From Bradyrhizobium uaiense (lineage in GTDB: Bacteria; Pseudomonadota; Alphaproteobacteria; Rhizobiales; Xanthobacteraceae), in contig NZ_VKHP01000023.1 in NCBI RefSeq assembly GCF_010811875.1, positions 1-56,803 on the forward strand: a DNA stretch of 56,803 nucleotides, in the 5' to 3' direction. Numbering within the stretch: position 1 is the first letter of the stretch; each line of letters opens with the position of its first letter. Shown here piece after piece: positions 24,726 to 33,648 of the stretch. The position numbers were made by a program, and so were the translations under genes. A model generated the notes under the pieces. The model searched no databases, had not been told where the DNA came from, and worked only from the letters and a program-made list of their open reading frames with translations.

Positions 24726-26327
24726 TCAATGCGCGCCGGCGCCGCCGGCCGCGCTCTTCGGCTTGCCGGTCAGAACGATCGCGATCGCAGCGAGCACCAG
24801 CACGACGCCGATCACGGCGAAGGCGTCACTGAAGCCAAGCACCAGCGCCTGACGCTTCACGATGTTGCCGATCGCCACGATCGCCTGGTTGTGTGCGGTG
24901 GCAGGGTCCGAGATGCCGTGGCTGAGGAAGTAGTTGGTGACCTCGGCGATCCGGGTCCGTACCTCGTCGCGGCCGAGATGAACCGACTGGCCGATGATGT
25001 TGGAGTGGAACTGCTCGCGCTTGGTGACGATGGTCGAGAGCAGCGCGGTGCCGATCGCGCCGCCGAGGTTGCGCATCATGTTGGAGATGCCGGAGGCCGC
25101 CGGCGCATCCTGCGGCGCGACGCTGCCGAGGCTGATGGCGGACAGCGGCGCCAGCGTAATCGCCTGGCCGACAGCGCGAACGATGTTCGGATAGAAGAAT
25201 TGGTCGCCTGAATAGTCGAGCGACATCTGGATGTTCATGAAGGAGGAGACCGCGAACAGCACCATGCCGGTGAACGCGATCAGGCGGGCATCGAAGCGCT
25301 GCATCAGCTTCGGCACCAGCGGGATCAGGATCAGCTGCGGCAGGCCGGTCCAGGCCAGCACCTGGCCGATCTGCTCGGCATTGTAGCGCTGCACCTGGCC
25401 GAGATAGGCGGGCAGCAAATAGACCGAGCCGAACAGCGCGAAGCCGACGAACACCGCCGAGATGGTGCCGAAGCCGAAGCTGCGCTGCGTCAGCAGCCGC
25501 AGCCGGAGCAGCGGCTTCTCGACGACCAGCTCGATCCAGATGAACAGGGTCAGGCTGACCGCGGCGATCACCGCGAGCTTGACGATGAAGGGCGAGCCGA
25601 ACCAGTCGTCCTTGTTGCCTTCCTCCAGCACCGCCTGCAGCGACGACAGACCGATCGCCATCGTGATGATACCGAGCCAGTCGCCTTCGCGGAGCAGATG
25701 CAGCTGCATCGGCTGGCGCTCCAGCGTGAAAGAGAGGGTCGCGACCATGACAGCGGTCGGGATCACGTTGACGAAGAAGATGGTCTGCCAGCCGTAATTT
25801 TCGGTCAGGTAGCCGCCGATGGTCGGGCCGATCGCCGGCGCAAAGGTCACCGCGAGCGCGAACATCGCCAGCCCGATCGGCTGCTGCGGCTTCGGCAGCT
25901 TGGTGAAAACGAGCGTGAAGGCCATCGGGATCAGGACGCCGCCGAAGAAGCCCTGCAGGCCGCGCATCGCGATCATCGACGGCAGATCGTGGGTGAAGGC
26001 ACAGGCGACCGAGAAGGCGGCGAACAGCGTGGCGAAGCTGATGATGATCTTGCGGAACGAGAACACCCGGCTGAGGTAGTCGGTGAGCGGGATCACCACG
26101 ATCTCGCCGATCAGGTAGGACGTCGAGATCCACGAACCATTGTCGACGCCGGTTCCGATGCCGCCCTCGATGTTGAGCAGCGAGGCGTTGGTGATCTGGA
26201 TGTTGAGGATCGCCATGAAGGCGCCGATCATGGCCGCCAGGATCGAGATCCAGACGGTCAGACTGGCGCGATTGGGATCAACAGTGGCGCGGGGCGCGGC
26301 GGCGGAGGAGAGCGCGAGGTCGGACAT
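24726..26327 (-). CDS. MFS efflux transporter, DHA2/EmrB type
   Basis: The 533-aa inner-membrane protein has 14 predicted membrane segments, the DHA2 count. Typical motifs are FMAILNIQITNASLLNIEGG in segment 1, GSWISTSYLIGEIVVIPL, and RGLQGFFGGVLIPMAF in the segment 4-5 region. It exports hydrophobic or weakly acidic compounds by proton antiport, working with the adjacent HlyD/EmrA-type adaptor 8 bases upstream. The pair is divergent from a TetR regulator. The substrate is not evident. Confidence 0.93.
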   Translation of the reverse strand: MSDLALSSAAAPRATVDPNRASLTVWISILAAMIGAFMAILNIQITNASLLNIEGGIGTGVDNGSWISTSYLIGEIVVIPLTDYLSRVFSFRKIIISFATLFAAFSVACAFTHDLPSMIAMRGLQGFFGGVLIPMAFTLVFTKLPKPQQPIGLAMFALAVTFAPAIGPTIGGYLTENYGWQTIFFVNVIPTAVMVATLSFTLERQPMQLHLLREGDWLGIITMAIGLSSLQAVLEEGNKDDWFGSPFIVKLAVIAAVSLTLFIWIELVVEKPLLRLRLLTQRSFGFGTISAVFVGFALFGSVYLLPAYLGQVQRYNAEQIGQVLAWTGLPQLILIPLVPKLMQRFDARLIAFTGMVLFAVSSFMNIQMSLDYSGDQFFYPNIVRAVGQAITLAPLSAISLGSVAPQDAPAASGISNMMRNLGGAIGTALLSTIVTKREQFHSNIIGQSVHLGRDEVRTRIAEVTNYFLSHGISDPATAHNQAIVAIGNIVKRQALVLGFSDAFAVIGVVLVLAAIAIVLTGKPKSAAGGAGAH

Positions 26328-26335
26328 GACATCAC

Positions 26336-27523
26336 CTATTTGAATGAGGCGACAGCGAGTTTCGGCGTGGCTTTTGCGTGCGGAGCTTCCTCAGTCGGAC
26401 GCGACAGCGTCGCGATGGAGGGGATTACCGACATGCCCGGCCGCAGGTCGACATTGGTTGCGTCGAGCACGATCTTTACCGGGATGCGCTGCACCACCTT
26501 GGTGAAGTTGCCGGTGGCGTTATCCGGCGGCAGCAGCGCGAACTCCTGGCCGCTCGCCGGCGCCAGGCTGTCGACATGGCCGCGCACGACCTGACCGGGG
26601 AACATGTCGACCTCGATCTCGACCGTCTGACCCTTACGGACGTTGGTGAGCTGCGTCTCCTTGTAGTTCGCGATCACATAGGCGCCGGTAGCGGGCACCA
26701 GCGACATCAGTTGCGTGCCGGCCTGGACGAACTGACCGGTGCGCAGGGTGCGGTTACCGACCACGCCGTCGATCGGGGCAATGATGGTGGTGTAGCCGAG
26801 GTTCAGCTCGGCCTGATGCTGGAGCGCGGTCGCCCGGGCCTGCGCCGCGATCGCCTGGGCGATGTCGGCCTTGAGCAGCTCGACCTGGCGCAGCGCGGAG
26901 GCGAGGTTTGCGGTATCGCGAGCGACGGCGGCCTGCGCGCTGGCGTAGCGCGACTGCGCCTGCTGCGCGTTCTGCACGCTGCCGAAGCCGGTGCCGGCGA
27001 GGTCGGTGTAGCGCTTGTTCTCCTGCTCGGCGAAGGTCTGCGTCGCGGTGTCGACGGCGAGCGTCGCGCGGGCCGCTTCGATCACCGACTGCTGCACGTC
27101 GAGTTGCGCGCGCTTGCTGGTGATCGCGGCTTCGGCAGCGGCGACGTCAGCCTTGGCCTGATCCAGCGCGACCTTGAAATCGCGATCGTCGATCCGCGCC
27201 AGCATCTGGCCGGCTCGCACGTGCTCGTTGTCACCCACCAGCACCGCGCTGAGATAGCCAGAGACCTTAGGCGCGATGGTCGTGTTATCAGCCTTCACAT
27301 AGGCGTCGTCGGTCGAGACCTGAAACCGGCCGACCGTCCAGTAATCCCAGCCGTACCATGCCCCGCCCGCGAGGGCGGCGAGTGCTGCGCCGGTCAGCAG
27401 CAGGCGGCGAAGCTTGCCCTTGGCGGCGGCTGGCTTGGCGGCCTCCGGGGCGGCGATCAATTGCTTGGCGGTCTCGGCCGGAACCTGGCTTTCGGCCTTG
27501 AATGATGTCTCATGCTGGCTCAT
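26336..27523 (-). CDS. HlyD/EmrA-type membrane-fusion protein
   Basis: The 395-aa periplasmic adaptor has a cytoplasmic N-terminal tail of ~35 residues, one membrane anchor (LLLTGAALAALAGGAWYGWDY, ~residues 40-60), a biotinyl-lipoyl-like half domain (VSTDDAYVKADNTTIAPKVS), a long coiled coil (~residues 115-225, rich in Ala/Gln) and a beta-barrel domain (LNLGYTTIIAPIDGVVGNR). It links the EmrB-like pump to an outer-membrane channel encoded elsewhere. First gene of the leftward two-gene operon. Confidence 0.93.
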   Translation of the reverse strand: MSQHETSFKAESQVPAETAKQLIAAPEAAKPAAAKGKLRRLLLTGAALAALAGGAWYGWDYWTVGRFQVSTDDAYVKADNTTIAPKVSGYLSAVLVGDNEHVRAGQMLARIDDRDFKVALDQAKADVAAAEAAITSKRAQLDVQQSVIEAARATLAVDTATQTFAEQENKRYTDLAGTGFGSVQNAQQAQSRYASAQAAVARDTANLASALRQVELLKADIAQAIAAQARATALQHQAELNLGYTTIIAPIDGVVGNRTLRTGQFVQAGTQLMSLVPATGAYVIANYKETQLTNVRKGQTVEIEVDMFPGQVVRGHVDSLAPASGQEFALLPPDNATGNFTKVVQRIPVKIVLDATNVDLRPGMSVIPSIATLSRPTEEAPHAKATPKLAVASFK

Positions 27524-27636
27524 GGCAGGGGCTCCTGATCTGCTCTATCCCGTTGGAAAACCTTGCTAATCTCGGTGTCCGGGCACGGGATTAATTAGGA
27601 AACTTGATGTTTTCCAAAATAGAGCCCATATTGGGG

Positions 27637-27654
27637 CTGTCAATAGAATGACAG
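27637..27654. promoter_or_regulatory. Probable TetR operator between efflux operon and tetR
   Basis: CTGTCA-ATAGAA-TGACAG is a perfect 6-bp inverted repeat. It is overlapped on the right by the 11-base palindrome ATGACAGTCAT (27648-27658). It lies 27 bases before the tetR start and 114 bases before the adaptor gene start, as expected for autoregulation and pump repression. Confidence 0.55.
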
Positions 27655-27680
27655 TCATCATCTAAAAGCATGGCTCGCGG

Positions 27681-28385
27681 ATGAACCGGAACGACAAAGT
27701 CCAGACTGAGCAAGGCGTGCCGGAGCGGCGCGGTCGCGGGCGGCCGCAGCTTCGTTCCGACGATGAGACGCGCGCGCTGATCTACGAGGCGGCGCGGCGC
27801 GAGTTCTCCGAGCGCGGCTTCGCGGCGGCAAGTATCGCCGACGTGGCCTGCCGGGCCGGCGTCTCCACCAAGACGCTCTATCGTTTGATTCCGACCAAGC
27901 TGGCGCTGTTCGAAGGCATGGTGACCGACAGGGTGGACCGGTTCGTGTCCATCGTGAATCTCGGCGCCTGCGACGGTCGCAATGTTGCGGCGGCGCTGGA
28001 GGCTGCATTACGAACTTGCGCCGAGCTCATTCTCGATGCCGAGGTGATCGCGCTGCAACGGATCATCCTGGCGGAGAGCGACAAATTTCCCGACATTGCC
28101 GAGACCTTCTACGAGAAGGCCATGCAGCGGACCATCGCGGCGCTGGCGAGCTGGCTTGGCGTGCAGCAGCGGCGAGGGCGGATCGTGCTTGATGATACCG
28201 AGGCGGCCGCAGGCATGCTGCTCGGCATGTTCGTGTTCATGCCACAGCGCGACGTGATGTTCGGGCACAAGCCGGTGCTGACGCGCAACGAGATCGAAGC
28301 ACGCGCCAAGGCCTGTGCGGCGCTGTTCCTCTCCGGATGCGCCGTGCCGGCCGACCAGATCAAGAAACAGAGCGGAGACGCCTGA
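27681..28385 (+). CDS. TetR-family transcriptional regulator
   Basis: The 234-aa protein has a TetR helix-turn-helix at ~residues 30-75 (REFSERGFAAASIADVACRA, then GVSTKTLYRLIPTK). A C-terminal ligand domain of the AcrR/TetR_C_7 kind follows (EALRT, ILAESDKFPDIAETFYEKA). It is divergent from the efflux operon, so it most likely represses that operon and itself in response to a pump substrate. Its stop overlaps the next start by one base. Confidence 0.92.
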   Translation: MNRNDKVQTEQGVPERRGRGRPQLRSDDETRALIYEAARREFSERGFAAASIADVACRAGVSTKTLYRLIPTKLALFEGMVTDRVDRFVSIVNLGACDGRNVAAALEAALRTCAELILDAEVIALQRIILAESDKFPDIAETFYEKAMQRTIAALASWLGVQQRRGRIVLDDTEAAAGMLLGMFVFMPQRDVMFGHKPVLTRNEIEARAKACAALFLSGCAVPADQIKKQSGDA

Positions 28386-28807
28386 TGCCGGAGCCGGCCG
28401 CGACCTATTCCGTCGAGGCGCAGATCTCACGCGACGATCAAGCGAAGTGCGAGGATGTGCTGATGTGCTGGATGGCAGCGCTCAATCGCTATGACGCCGC
28501 GGCCATGGATGGGCTAATGCACTTCCCGCATGTGCGGATCGCCGGCGGCGTGGTCACCGTCTATCAGCATGCCGGCAACAATCCGATGGACCTGTTCGAG
28601 CGGCTGCGCAAGCAGGACGGCTGGCACCACAGCGCCTGGAACGAGACCCGGCTGGTGCAGTCCTCGCCGGCCAAAGCCCACTACGCCGTCCGCTACACGC
28701 GCTACCGCGAGAACGGATCGGTGATCGGGGTCTACGATTCCCTCTATGTGCTGAGCCTGCTCGACGGCGCCTGGAAGATCCAGAGCCGTTCGAGCTTTGG
28801 ACCCTAA
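28385..28807 (+). CDS. NTF2-like (SnoaL-type) small protein
   Basis: The 140-aa protein looks like a cone-shaped NTF2/SnoaL fold: an N-terminal helix (CEDVLMCWMAALNRYDAAAMDGLMHF), then PHVRIAGGVVTVY and a C-terminal DSLYVLSLLDGAWKIQSRSSF strand pair. No catalytic residues can be assigned. It starts on the last base of tetR (TGATG) and is translated with it. Its stop is 3 bases from the convergent kinase gene's stop. Confidence 0.7.
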   Translation: MPEPAATYSVEAQISRDDQAKCEDVLMCWMAALNRYDAAAMDGLMHFPHVRIAGGVVTVYQHAGNNPMDLFERLRKQDGWHHSAWNETRLVQSSPAKAHYAVRYTRYRENGSVIGVYDSLYVLSLLDGAWKIQSRSSFGP

Positions 28808-28810
28808 GCG

Positions 28811-30610
28811 TTACTTGGCGGCCATCGCTGCTGCGGGAGGCTGCGTCAGCACCTGCCGGATCATGCGCGCCAGATCGGCTTTTCGGTAAGGCTTCGGCAA
28901 CAGCGTCACGTCGGGGTCGAGACGGCCGTGATGGATGATCGCGTCCTCGGTATAGCCCGAGGTGAAGAGCACGCGCACCGAGGGCAGCTTGGCGATCACC
29001 GCATCGGCGACCTGCCGGCCATTCATGCCGCCGGACATGATGACGTCGGTGAACAGCAAGTCGCAGACGAAGCCCTTCTCGACCGCGGCCAGGGCTTCGG
29101 GGCCGTTGGCGGTGACCATGGTGCGGTAGCCGAGCTGCTCGAGCTGGGCGCTGACGTAATTGCGGACCAGCGGATCGTCCTCGACGACCAGGATGGATTC
29201 ATGGCCGCCTCGGGTGTCGACCGGGGCGGGCGGTTCGACGTCGACCATGTCGCCCATGCTGCGCGGCAGATAGAGCTTGATCGACGTGCCGTGGCCCTCT
29301 TCGGAATAGATCTTGAGATGCCCGTCGGACTGCTTGATGAAGCCGTAAACCATGCTGAGCCCGAGGCCGGTGCCCTTGCCGGTGTCCTTGGTGGTGAAGA
29401 ACGGCTCAAACACCTTGTCGCGGATTGCCGCAGGGATTCCGCCCCCGGTGTCGCTGACCGCGACCATCACATACTCGCCGGCGCGCACGTCGGGATTCGC
29501 GGCGGCATAGACCTCGTCGAGGATGACGTTGCTGGTCTCCAGCATCAGCTTGCCGCCGTCGGGCATCGCATCGCGGGCATTGACGGCGAGATTGAGCAGC
29601 GCGGTCGCCATGTGGTTGGGGTCGATGAAGGCCGGCCAGGCGTCGGGCTCGAGCGCGGTATCGATCTCGAACTGCTCGCCGAGCGACGGGCGCAGCAGCC
29701 GCGCGGTGTCCTGCACCAGCGTGTTGAGATCGGCTTCGCGCGGCTGCAGCGGCTGCTGCCGCGAGAACGCCAGCAGATGCTTGGTCACCTCGGCGCCGCG
29801 AAATGCGGCGTCGCTGATCATTTTTGTCACCGACGACAGCGCGGCGTCGTGCTCGACCGCCTCTGCGAGAATGTCGATCAGGCCGGTGATGACGGTCAGG
29901 ATGTTGTTGAAGTCATGGGCGATGCCGCCGGTGAGGTGCCCGACGGCCTCCATCTTCTGCACCTGGCGCAGCTTCTGCTCGGTTTCCAGTTGCTCGCGGG
30001 CGGCCTCGACCTCGCGGGCGCGCATGAAGATTTCGGCTTCCATCTGCTCGGTGCGCTCGCGCAGCCGGTCGGTCAGCTCGGCCTGCTCGGCGCCGCGCTG
30101 CTTCAGCTGGATGAAGCTGGTGACGTCTTCCACCCGATGGATGATGTAGATGAACTGTCCGGTCGGCCCGAACACCGGCGTATTGCGCGGGCTCCAGTAC
30201 TTTTCCTCGAATCCGCCGCCCTCCGACTCGGGCTTGCGGATGTCGTATTTCTGCACCGACATGGTGTCGGGGCGACGGAACTGGACCACGCGCTCGAGCG
30301 AAGCGCGCAGGTTCCGCACTCCGTCTGCCGCCGGATCATCCGGATTGTCGGGAAAGATCTCGAACAGGTGGCGTCCGAGGACCGCCGCGCGCTCGGTCTT
30401 GGTAGCACGCAGATAGGCATCACTTGCTGCCACGATACGGAAGTCGGGCTGCGTCAGCACCAGATACAGGCCGGGCGCCGCCTCGAATAACGCCTTGAAG
30501 TCAGGCATCGGCGGGGACTGATTTTGCAGTTCATCCTCCCACGCAGGGATACGGTCCGCGACCGCACTCAAGATGTGACATGCGTCTGCCGGAACTTCAA
30601 TGGTTAACAT
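28811..30610 (-). CDS. PAS-domain hybrid histidine kinase with receiver domain
   Basis: Domains in order of the 599-aa protein are: PAS (~35-165, [19 protein letters not shown]), coiled coil (~175-225), HisKA with phospho-His in [11 protein letters not shown] (~235), HATPase with N box [14 protein letters not shown] and G boxes DTGGGIP and GTGLGLS, and a C-terminal receiver (~480-590, [12 protein letters not shown], phospho-Asp in LLFTDVIM, Lys in LLPKPYRK). No membrane segment is seen, so the sensor is cytosolic. The start is uncertain: a Met at codon 35 is an alternative. It lies 39 bases downstream of cbbR on the same strand and may share its transcript; a link to Calvin-cycle control is inference. 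Confidence 0.92.
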   Translation of the reverse strand: MLTIEVPADACHILSAVADRIPAWEDELQNQSPPMPDFKALFEAAPGLYLVLTQPDFRIVAASDAYLRATKTERAAVLGRHLFEIFPDNPDDPAADGVRNLRASLERVVQFRRPDTMSVQKYDIRKPESEGGGFEEKYWSPRNTPVFGPTGQFIYIIHRVEDVTSFIQLKQRGAEQAELTDRLRERTEQMEAEIFMRAREVEAAREQLETEQKLRQVQKMEAVGHLTGGIAHDFNNILTVITGLIDILAEAVEHDAALSSVTKMISDAAFRGAEVTKHLLAFSRQQPLQPREADLNTLVQDTARLLRPSLGEQFEIDTALEPDAWPAFIDPNHMATALLNLAVNARDAMPDGGKLMLETSNVILDEVYAAANPDVRAGEYVMVAVSDTGGGIPAAIRDKVFEPFFTTKDTGKGTGLGLSMVYGFIKQSDGHLKIYSEEGHGTSIKLYLPRSMGDMVDVEPPAPVDTRGGHESILVVEDDPLVRNYVSAQLEQLGYRTMVTANGPEALAAVEKGFVCDLLFTDVIMSGGMNGRQVADAVIAKLPSVRVLFTSGYTEDAIIHHGRLDPDVTLLPKPYRKADLARMIRQVLTQPPAAAMAAK

Positions 30611-30649
30611 ACGGTACCGGCTCGATTTTTTCGATCGTGCGCGCTGCGG

Positions 30650-31576
30650 CTAGTGGGAATTCGGCAGATACCGCCAGCCTTCCTTGCCGAGGAAGTCCAG
30701 CATCGCCTGCGCGGGCGGCAGCAGGATCTTGTCGGTGCGTCGGATCGCGTGCCACTGCCGGACGATTGGCAGGCCTTTCACCTTGAGCACCACCAGGCGG
30801 CCGTCCTCCAGCTCATGGAATACCGTATGCTGGGAGATGAAGGCGATGCCGAGCCCGGCCATGACCGCCTGCTTGATGGTCTCGTTGCTGTCCATGGCCA
30901 TGCCGAGCTTCGGCTCCAGCCCGACCCGCTCGAAATATTGCTGCATCAGCATCCGCGTACCTGACCCTTGCTCGCGGGTGATGAAGGTTTCATTGGCGAG
31001 CTCCGACGGGGCGACGTGCCGGCGTCGCGCCAGCCGATGATCGGGTGCGGCAATGATGAAGTGCGGATGCCGGCCGAGCGGCTTCATCTCGACCTCGACA
31101 TCGGCCGGCGGCCGGCCCATCACGGCGATGTCGAGATCGTAGCCGCGCAGCGCGTCGCGGATCTCCTCGCGGTTGCCGATCCGCAGCGTGACTTCGATCT
31201 TGGGGAAGCGGCGCGAGAACGCCGCGATCGCGAACGGCACGAAGTATTTCGCGGTAGAGACCGCGCCCATCGCGACGCGGCCGCCGCTGCGACCCGCGAT
31301 CATGTCGAGCGATTGCTCGCAATCCTTCAACGCCGCTTCGATCCGCTCGACCAGCGTCAGCACATGCGCGCCGGCATCCGTCAGCGCCATGCCGTCGCCG
31401 GTGCGCTGGATCAGCGGCAAACCCGCGAGCGCCTGCAGGTTGCGAAGCTGCAGTGTCACCGCCGGCTGCGTCAGGTTCAAGCGGTTGGCCGCGGACGTGA
31501 TCGAGCCGGCCTCGTGCAAGGTCGACAATGCGCGCAGCTGGCGGATGGTGAGATCCCGCGAGAAGTTGCCGGCCAT
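30650..31576 (-). CDS. cbbR: LysR-type regulator of the Calvin-cycle operon
   Basis: The 308-aa LysR protein has its winged helix at residues ~8-55 (LTIRQLRALSTLHEAGSITS, LNLTQPAVTLQLRNLQ). The effector domain from ~95 (GRVAMGAVSTAKYFVPFAIA) matches CbbR. CbbR activates the cbb operon in response to phosphorylated Calvin intermediates and redox state. It is divergent from cbbF with a 148-base shared control region. Confidence 0.93.
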   Translation of the reverse strand: MAGNFSRDLTIRQLRALSTLHEAGSITSAANRLNLTQPAVTLQLRNLQALAGLPLIQRTGDGMALTDAGAHVLTLVERIEAALKDCEQSLDMIAGRSGGRVAMGAVSTAKYFVPFAIAAFSRRFPKIEVTLRIGNREEIRDALRGYDLDIAVMGRPPADVEVEMKPLGRHPHFIIAAPDHRLARRRHVAPSELANETFITREQGSGTRMLMQQYFERVGLEPKLGMAMDSNETIKQAVMAGLGIAFISQHTVFHELEDGRLVVLKVKGLPIVRQWHAIRRTDKILLPPAQAMLDFLGKEGWRYLPNSH

Positions 31577-31595
31577 GACAGCTCCATAAGAAATA

Positions 31596-31612
31596 CTTTG
31601 CTCGGACCAAAG
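31596..31612. promoter_or_regulatory. Candidate CbbR site in the cbbR-cbbF intergenic region
   Basis: CTTTG-N7-CAAAG is a perfect interrupted palindrome 20 bases upstream of the cbbR start and 113 bases before cbbF. It is followed by AT-rich DNA with a second weak dyad (TTTCCCTAATTGGGCAA). The position suits a LysR recognition plus activation site; the assignment is inferred from symmetry and location only. Confidence 0.45.
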
Positions 31613-31724
31613 ATAATAAAATTTCCCTAATTGGGCAATTCGCGCGTTGATACGGCGAAGGCGACTCCCCTGAGGTCGCCTCTCGAAGCCTCGGGACAGA
31701 GGGCGCGATCATAGGGAGAGGCCG

Positions 31725-32762
31725 GTGGAGATTCGTCCTGCATTACATGCCCATCTGGAGTGGCCGACGCAGCACAACCCGTTGCGTGCCGCGACCGTCA
31801 CGGTGATTGAAGCGCTTGCCGGTGCCGCGATCGAGCTGTCGCGCATCATTGCCGCCGGGCCGCTCGCCGGCATCGGCGGCGAGAGCGGCGGCGTCAATCC
31901 GGACGGTGATCGCCAGAAGACCATCGACATCGTCGCCGACCGCCTGATGCGCGAGGCGCTGCGGGCCGCGCCGGTCGCTGCGGTTCTGTCCGAGGAGGTC
32001 GAGCTGCCCGAGACGCTCGATCCCGACGCGCCGCTCTGTGTCGCGATCGATCCGCTCGATGGCTCCGCCAATCTCGAAAACAATATCTCGATCGGCACGA
32101 TCTTCTCGATCCGGCCGAAGGGCAACGACGTCATCTCGACCTTCTTCGAGCCCGGCACGGCGCAATGTGCCGCCGGCTGCTTCATCTACGGTCCGCAGAC
32201 CGTGCTGGTGCTGGCGCTCGACCAGTGCGTCGACTGTTTCACGCTCGACCCGCGAACCGGCGAGTTCGTCCTGACTGCGCGTGACCTGCGGGTGCCACAG
32301 GGCGCGTCGGAGTTCGCCATCAATGCCTCGAACCGGCGGCACTGGAGCGGCCCGGTGCGCAACTACATCGACGACTGCCTCGCCGGGGTGAATGGCGAGC
32401 TCGGGCAGGACTACAACATGCGCTGGATCGGTTCGCTGGTGGCGGAAGCCTACCGAATCCTGATGCGGGGCGGTGTGTTCCTGTATCCGGCGGATGCGCG
32501 CCAGGGTTACCGCGAAGGCCGGTTGCGCCTGCTGTACGAGGCGCATCCGATCGCACTGATCATGGAATGGGCGGGCGGCGCCGCGTCGAGTGGCCGGGCG
32601 CGCATCCTCGAACTATCGGCACGGACGCCGCATCAGCGGGTGCCGCTCATCATGGGATCGGCGCGCGCCGTGCGCGACGTCGATGCGATCCACCTGACCG
32701 TCGAGCCGTTGTTCGAGAGCAGCGATGCCCCGCTGTTCGCGCGGCGCGGCCTGTTCCGCTGA
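31725..32762 (+). CDS. cbbF: Class I fructose-1,6-bisphosphatase
   Basis: The 345-aa enzyme hydrolyses fructose-1,6- (and, in Calvin operons, sedoheptulose-1,7-) bisphosphate. Metal-site motifs are visible: AVLSEEVE near residue 88 and DPLDGSANLENNISIGTIF near residue 108. Sugar-binding motifs NYIDDCL and YPADARQGYREGRLRLLYE follow. Length matches the family. The GTG start at 31725 follows AGGGAGAGG. First gene of cbbFPTALSXY; cbbP starts 10 bases later. Confidence 0.96.
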   Translation: MEIRPALHAHLEWPTQHNPLRAATVTVIEALAGAAIELSRIIAAGPLAGIGGESGGVNPDGDRQKTIDIVADRLMREALRAAPVAAVLSEEVELPETLDPDAPLCVAIDPLDGSANLENNISIGTIFSIRPKGNDVISTFFEPGTAQCAAGCFIYGPQTVLVLALDQCVDCFTLDPRTGEFVLTARDLRVPQGASEFAINASNRRHWSGPVRNYIDDCLAGVNGELGQDYNMRWIGSLVAEAYRILMRGGVFLYPADARQGYREGRLRLLYEAHPIALIMEWAGGAASSGRARILELSARTPHQRVPLIMGSARAVRDVDAIHLTVEPLFESSDAPLFARRGLFR

Positions 32763-32772
32763 GGGGGAACGC

Positions 32773-33648
32773 ATGTCTCGTCGACATCCCATCATCTCGA
32801 TCACCGGCTCGTCCGGCGCCGGCACCACCTCGGTGAAGAAGACGTTCGAGAACATCTTCCGCCGCGAGAATGTGGTTGCGGCCTACATCGAGGGCGACGC
32901 CTTCCACCGCTACGACCGCGCCGAGATGCGCAGCATGATGTCGGAGAAGGCCGAGCGCGGCAACAAGCACTTCAGCCATTTCAGCCCCGAGACCAATCTG
33001 TTCGAGGAACTGGAAAAGCTGTTCAGCGACTATGCCGAGACCGGCACCGGAACGACGCGGCACTATGTGCACGACGAGGAGGAATCGCGGCTCTACGGCG
33101 CCAAGCCCGGCACCTTCACCGCCTGGGAAGCGCTGCCCGAGAATTCCGACCTGCTGTTCTACGAGGGCCTGCATGGCGCCGTGGTCACCGACAAGGTGAA
33201 TGTCGCGCAGCACGCCGACCTCAAGATCGGCGTCGTGCCGGTCATCAACCTCGAATGGATCCAGAAGCTGCATCGCGATCGCAGCCATCGTGGCTACTCC
33301 ACCGAGGCGGTGACCGACACCATCCTGCGCCGCATGCCGGACTATGTGAATTACATCTGCCCGCAATTCACCGAGACCGACATCAACTTCCAGCGCGTGC
33401 CGACGGTCGACACGTCGAATCCATTTATCGCGCGCTGGATCCCGACGCCGGATGAATCGATGGTCGTGATCCGCTTGAAGAACCCGCGCGGCATCGATTT
33501 TCCCTATCTGCTCTCGATGATCCCGAACAGCTTCATGTCGCGCGCCAACTCGATCGTGGTGCACGGCGCCAAGCTCGACCTCGCGATGCAGCTGATCCTG
33601 ACCCCGCTGATCCTGCAACTGATCGAACGAAAGAGGCGAACGATATGA
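32773..33648 (+). CDS. cbbP: Phosphoribulokinase
   Basis: The 291-aa enzyme phosphorylates ribulose-5-phosphate to the RuBisCO substrate. It is of the proteobacterial class I octameric type: P-loop [12 protein letters not shown] at residues ~12-23, [22 protein letters not shown], and Walker [13 protein letters not shown]. Length (about 290) is standard. It overlaps cbbT by 4 bases (ATGA). Confidence 0.97.
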   Translation: MSRRHPIISITGSSGAGTTSVKKTFENIFRRENVVAAYIEGDAFHRYDRAEMRSMMSEKAERGNKHFSHFSPETNLFEELEKLFSDYAETGTGTTRHYVHDEEESRLYGAKPGTFTAWEALPENSDLLFYEGLHGAVVTDKVNVAQHADLKIGVVPVINLEWIQKLHRDRSHRGYSTEAVTDTILRRMPDYVNYICPQFTETDINFQRVPTVDTSNPFIARWIPTPDESMVVIRLKNPRGIDFPYLLSMIPNSFMSRANSIVVHGAKLDLAMQLILTPLILQLIERKRRTI

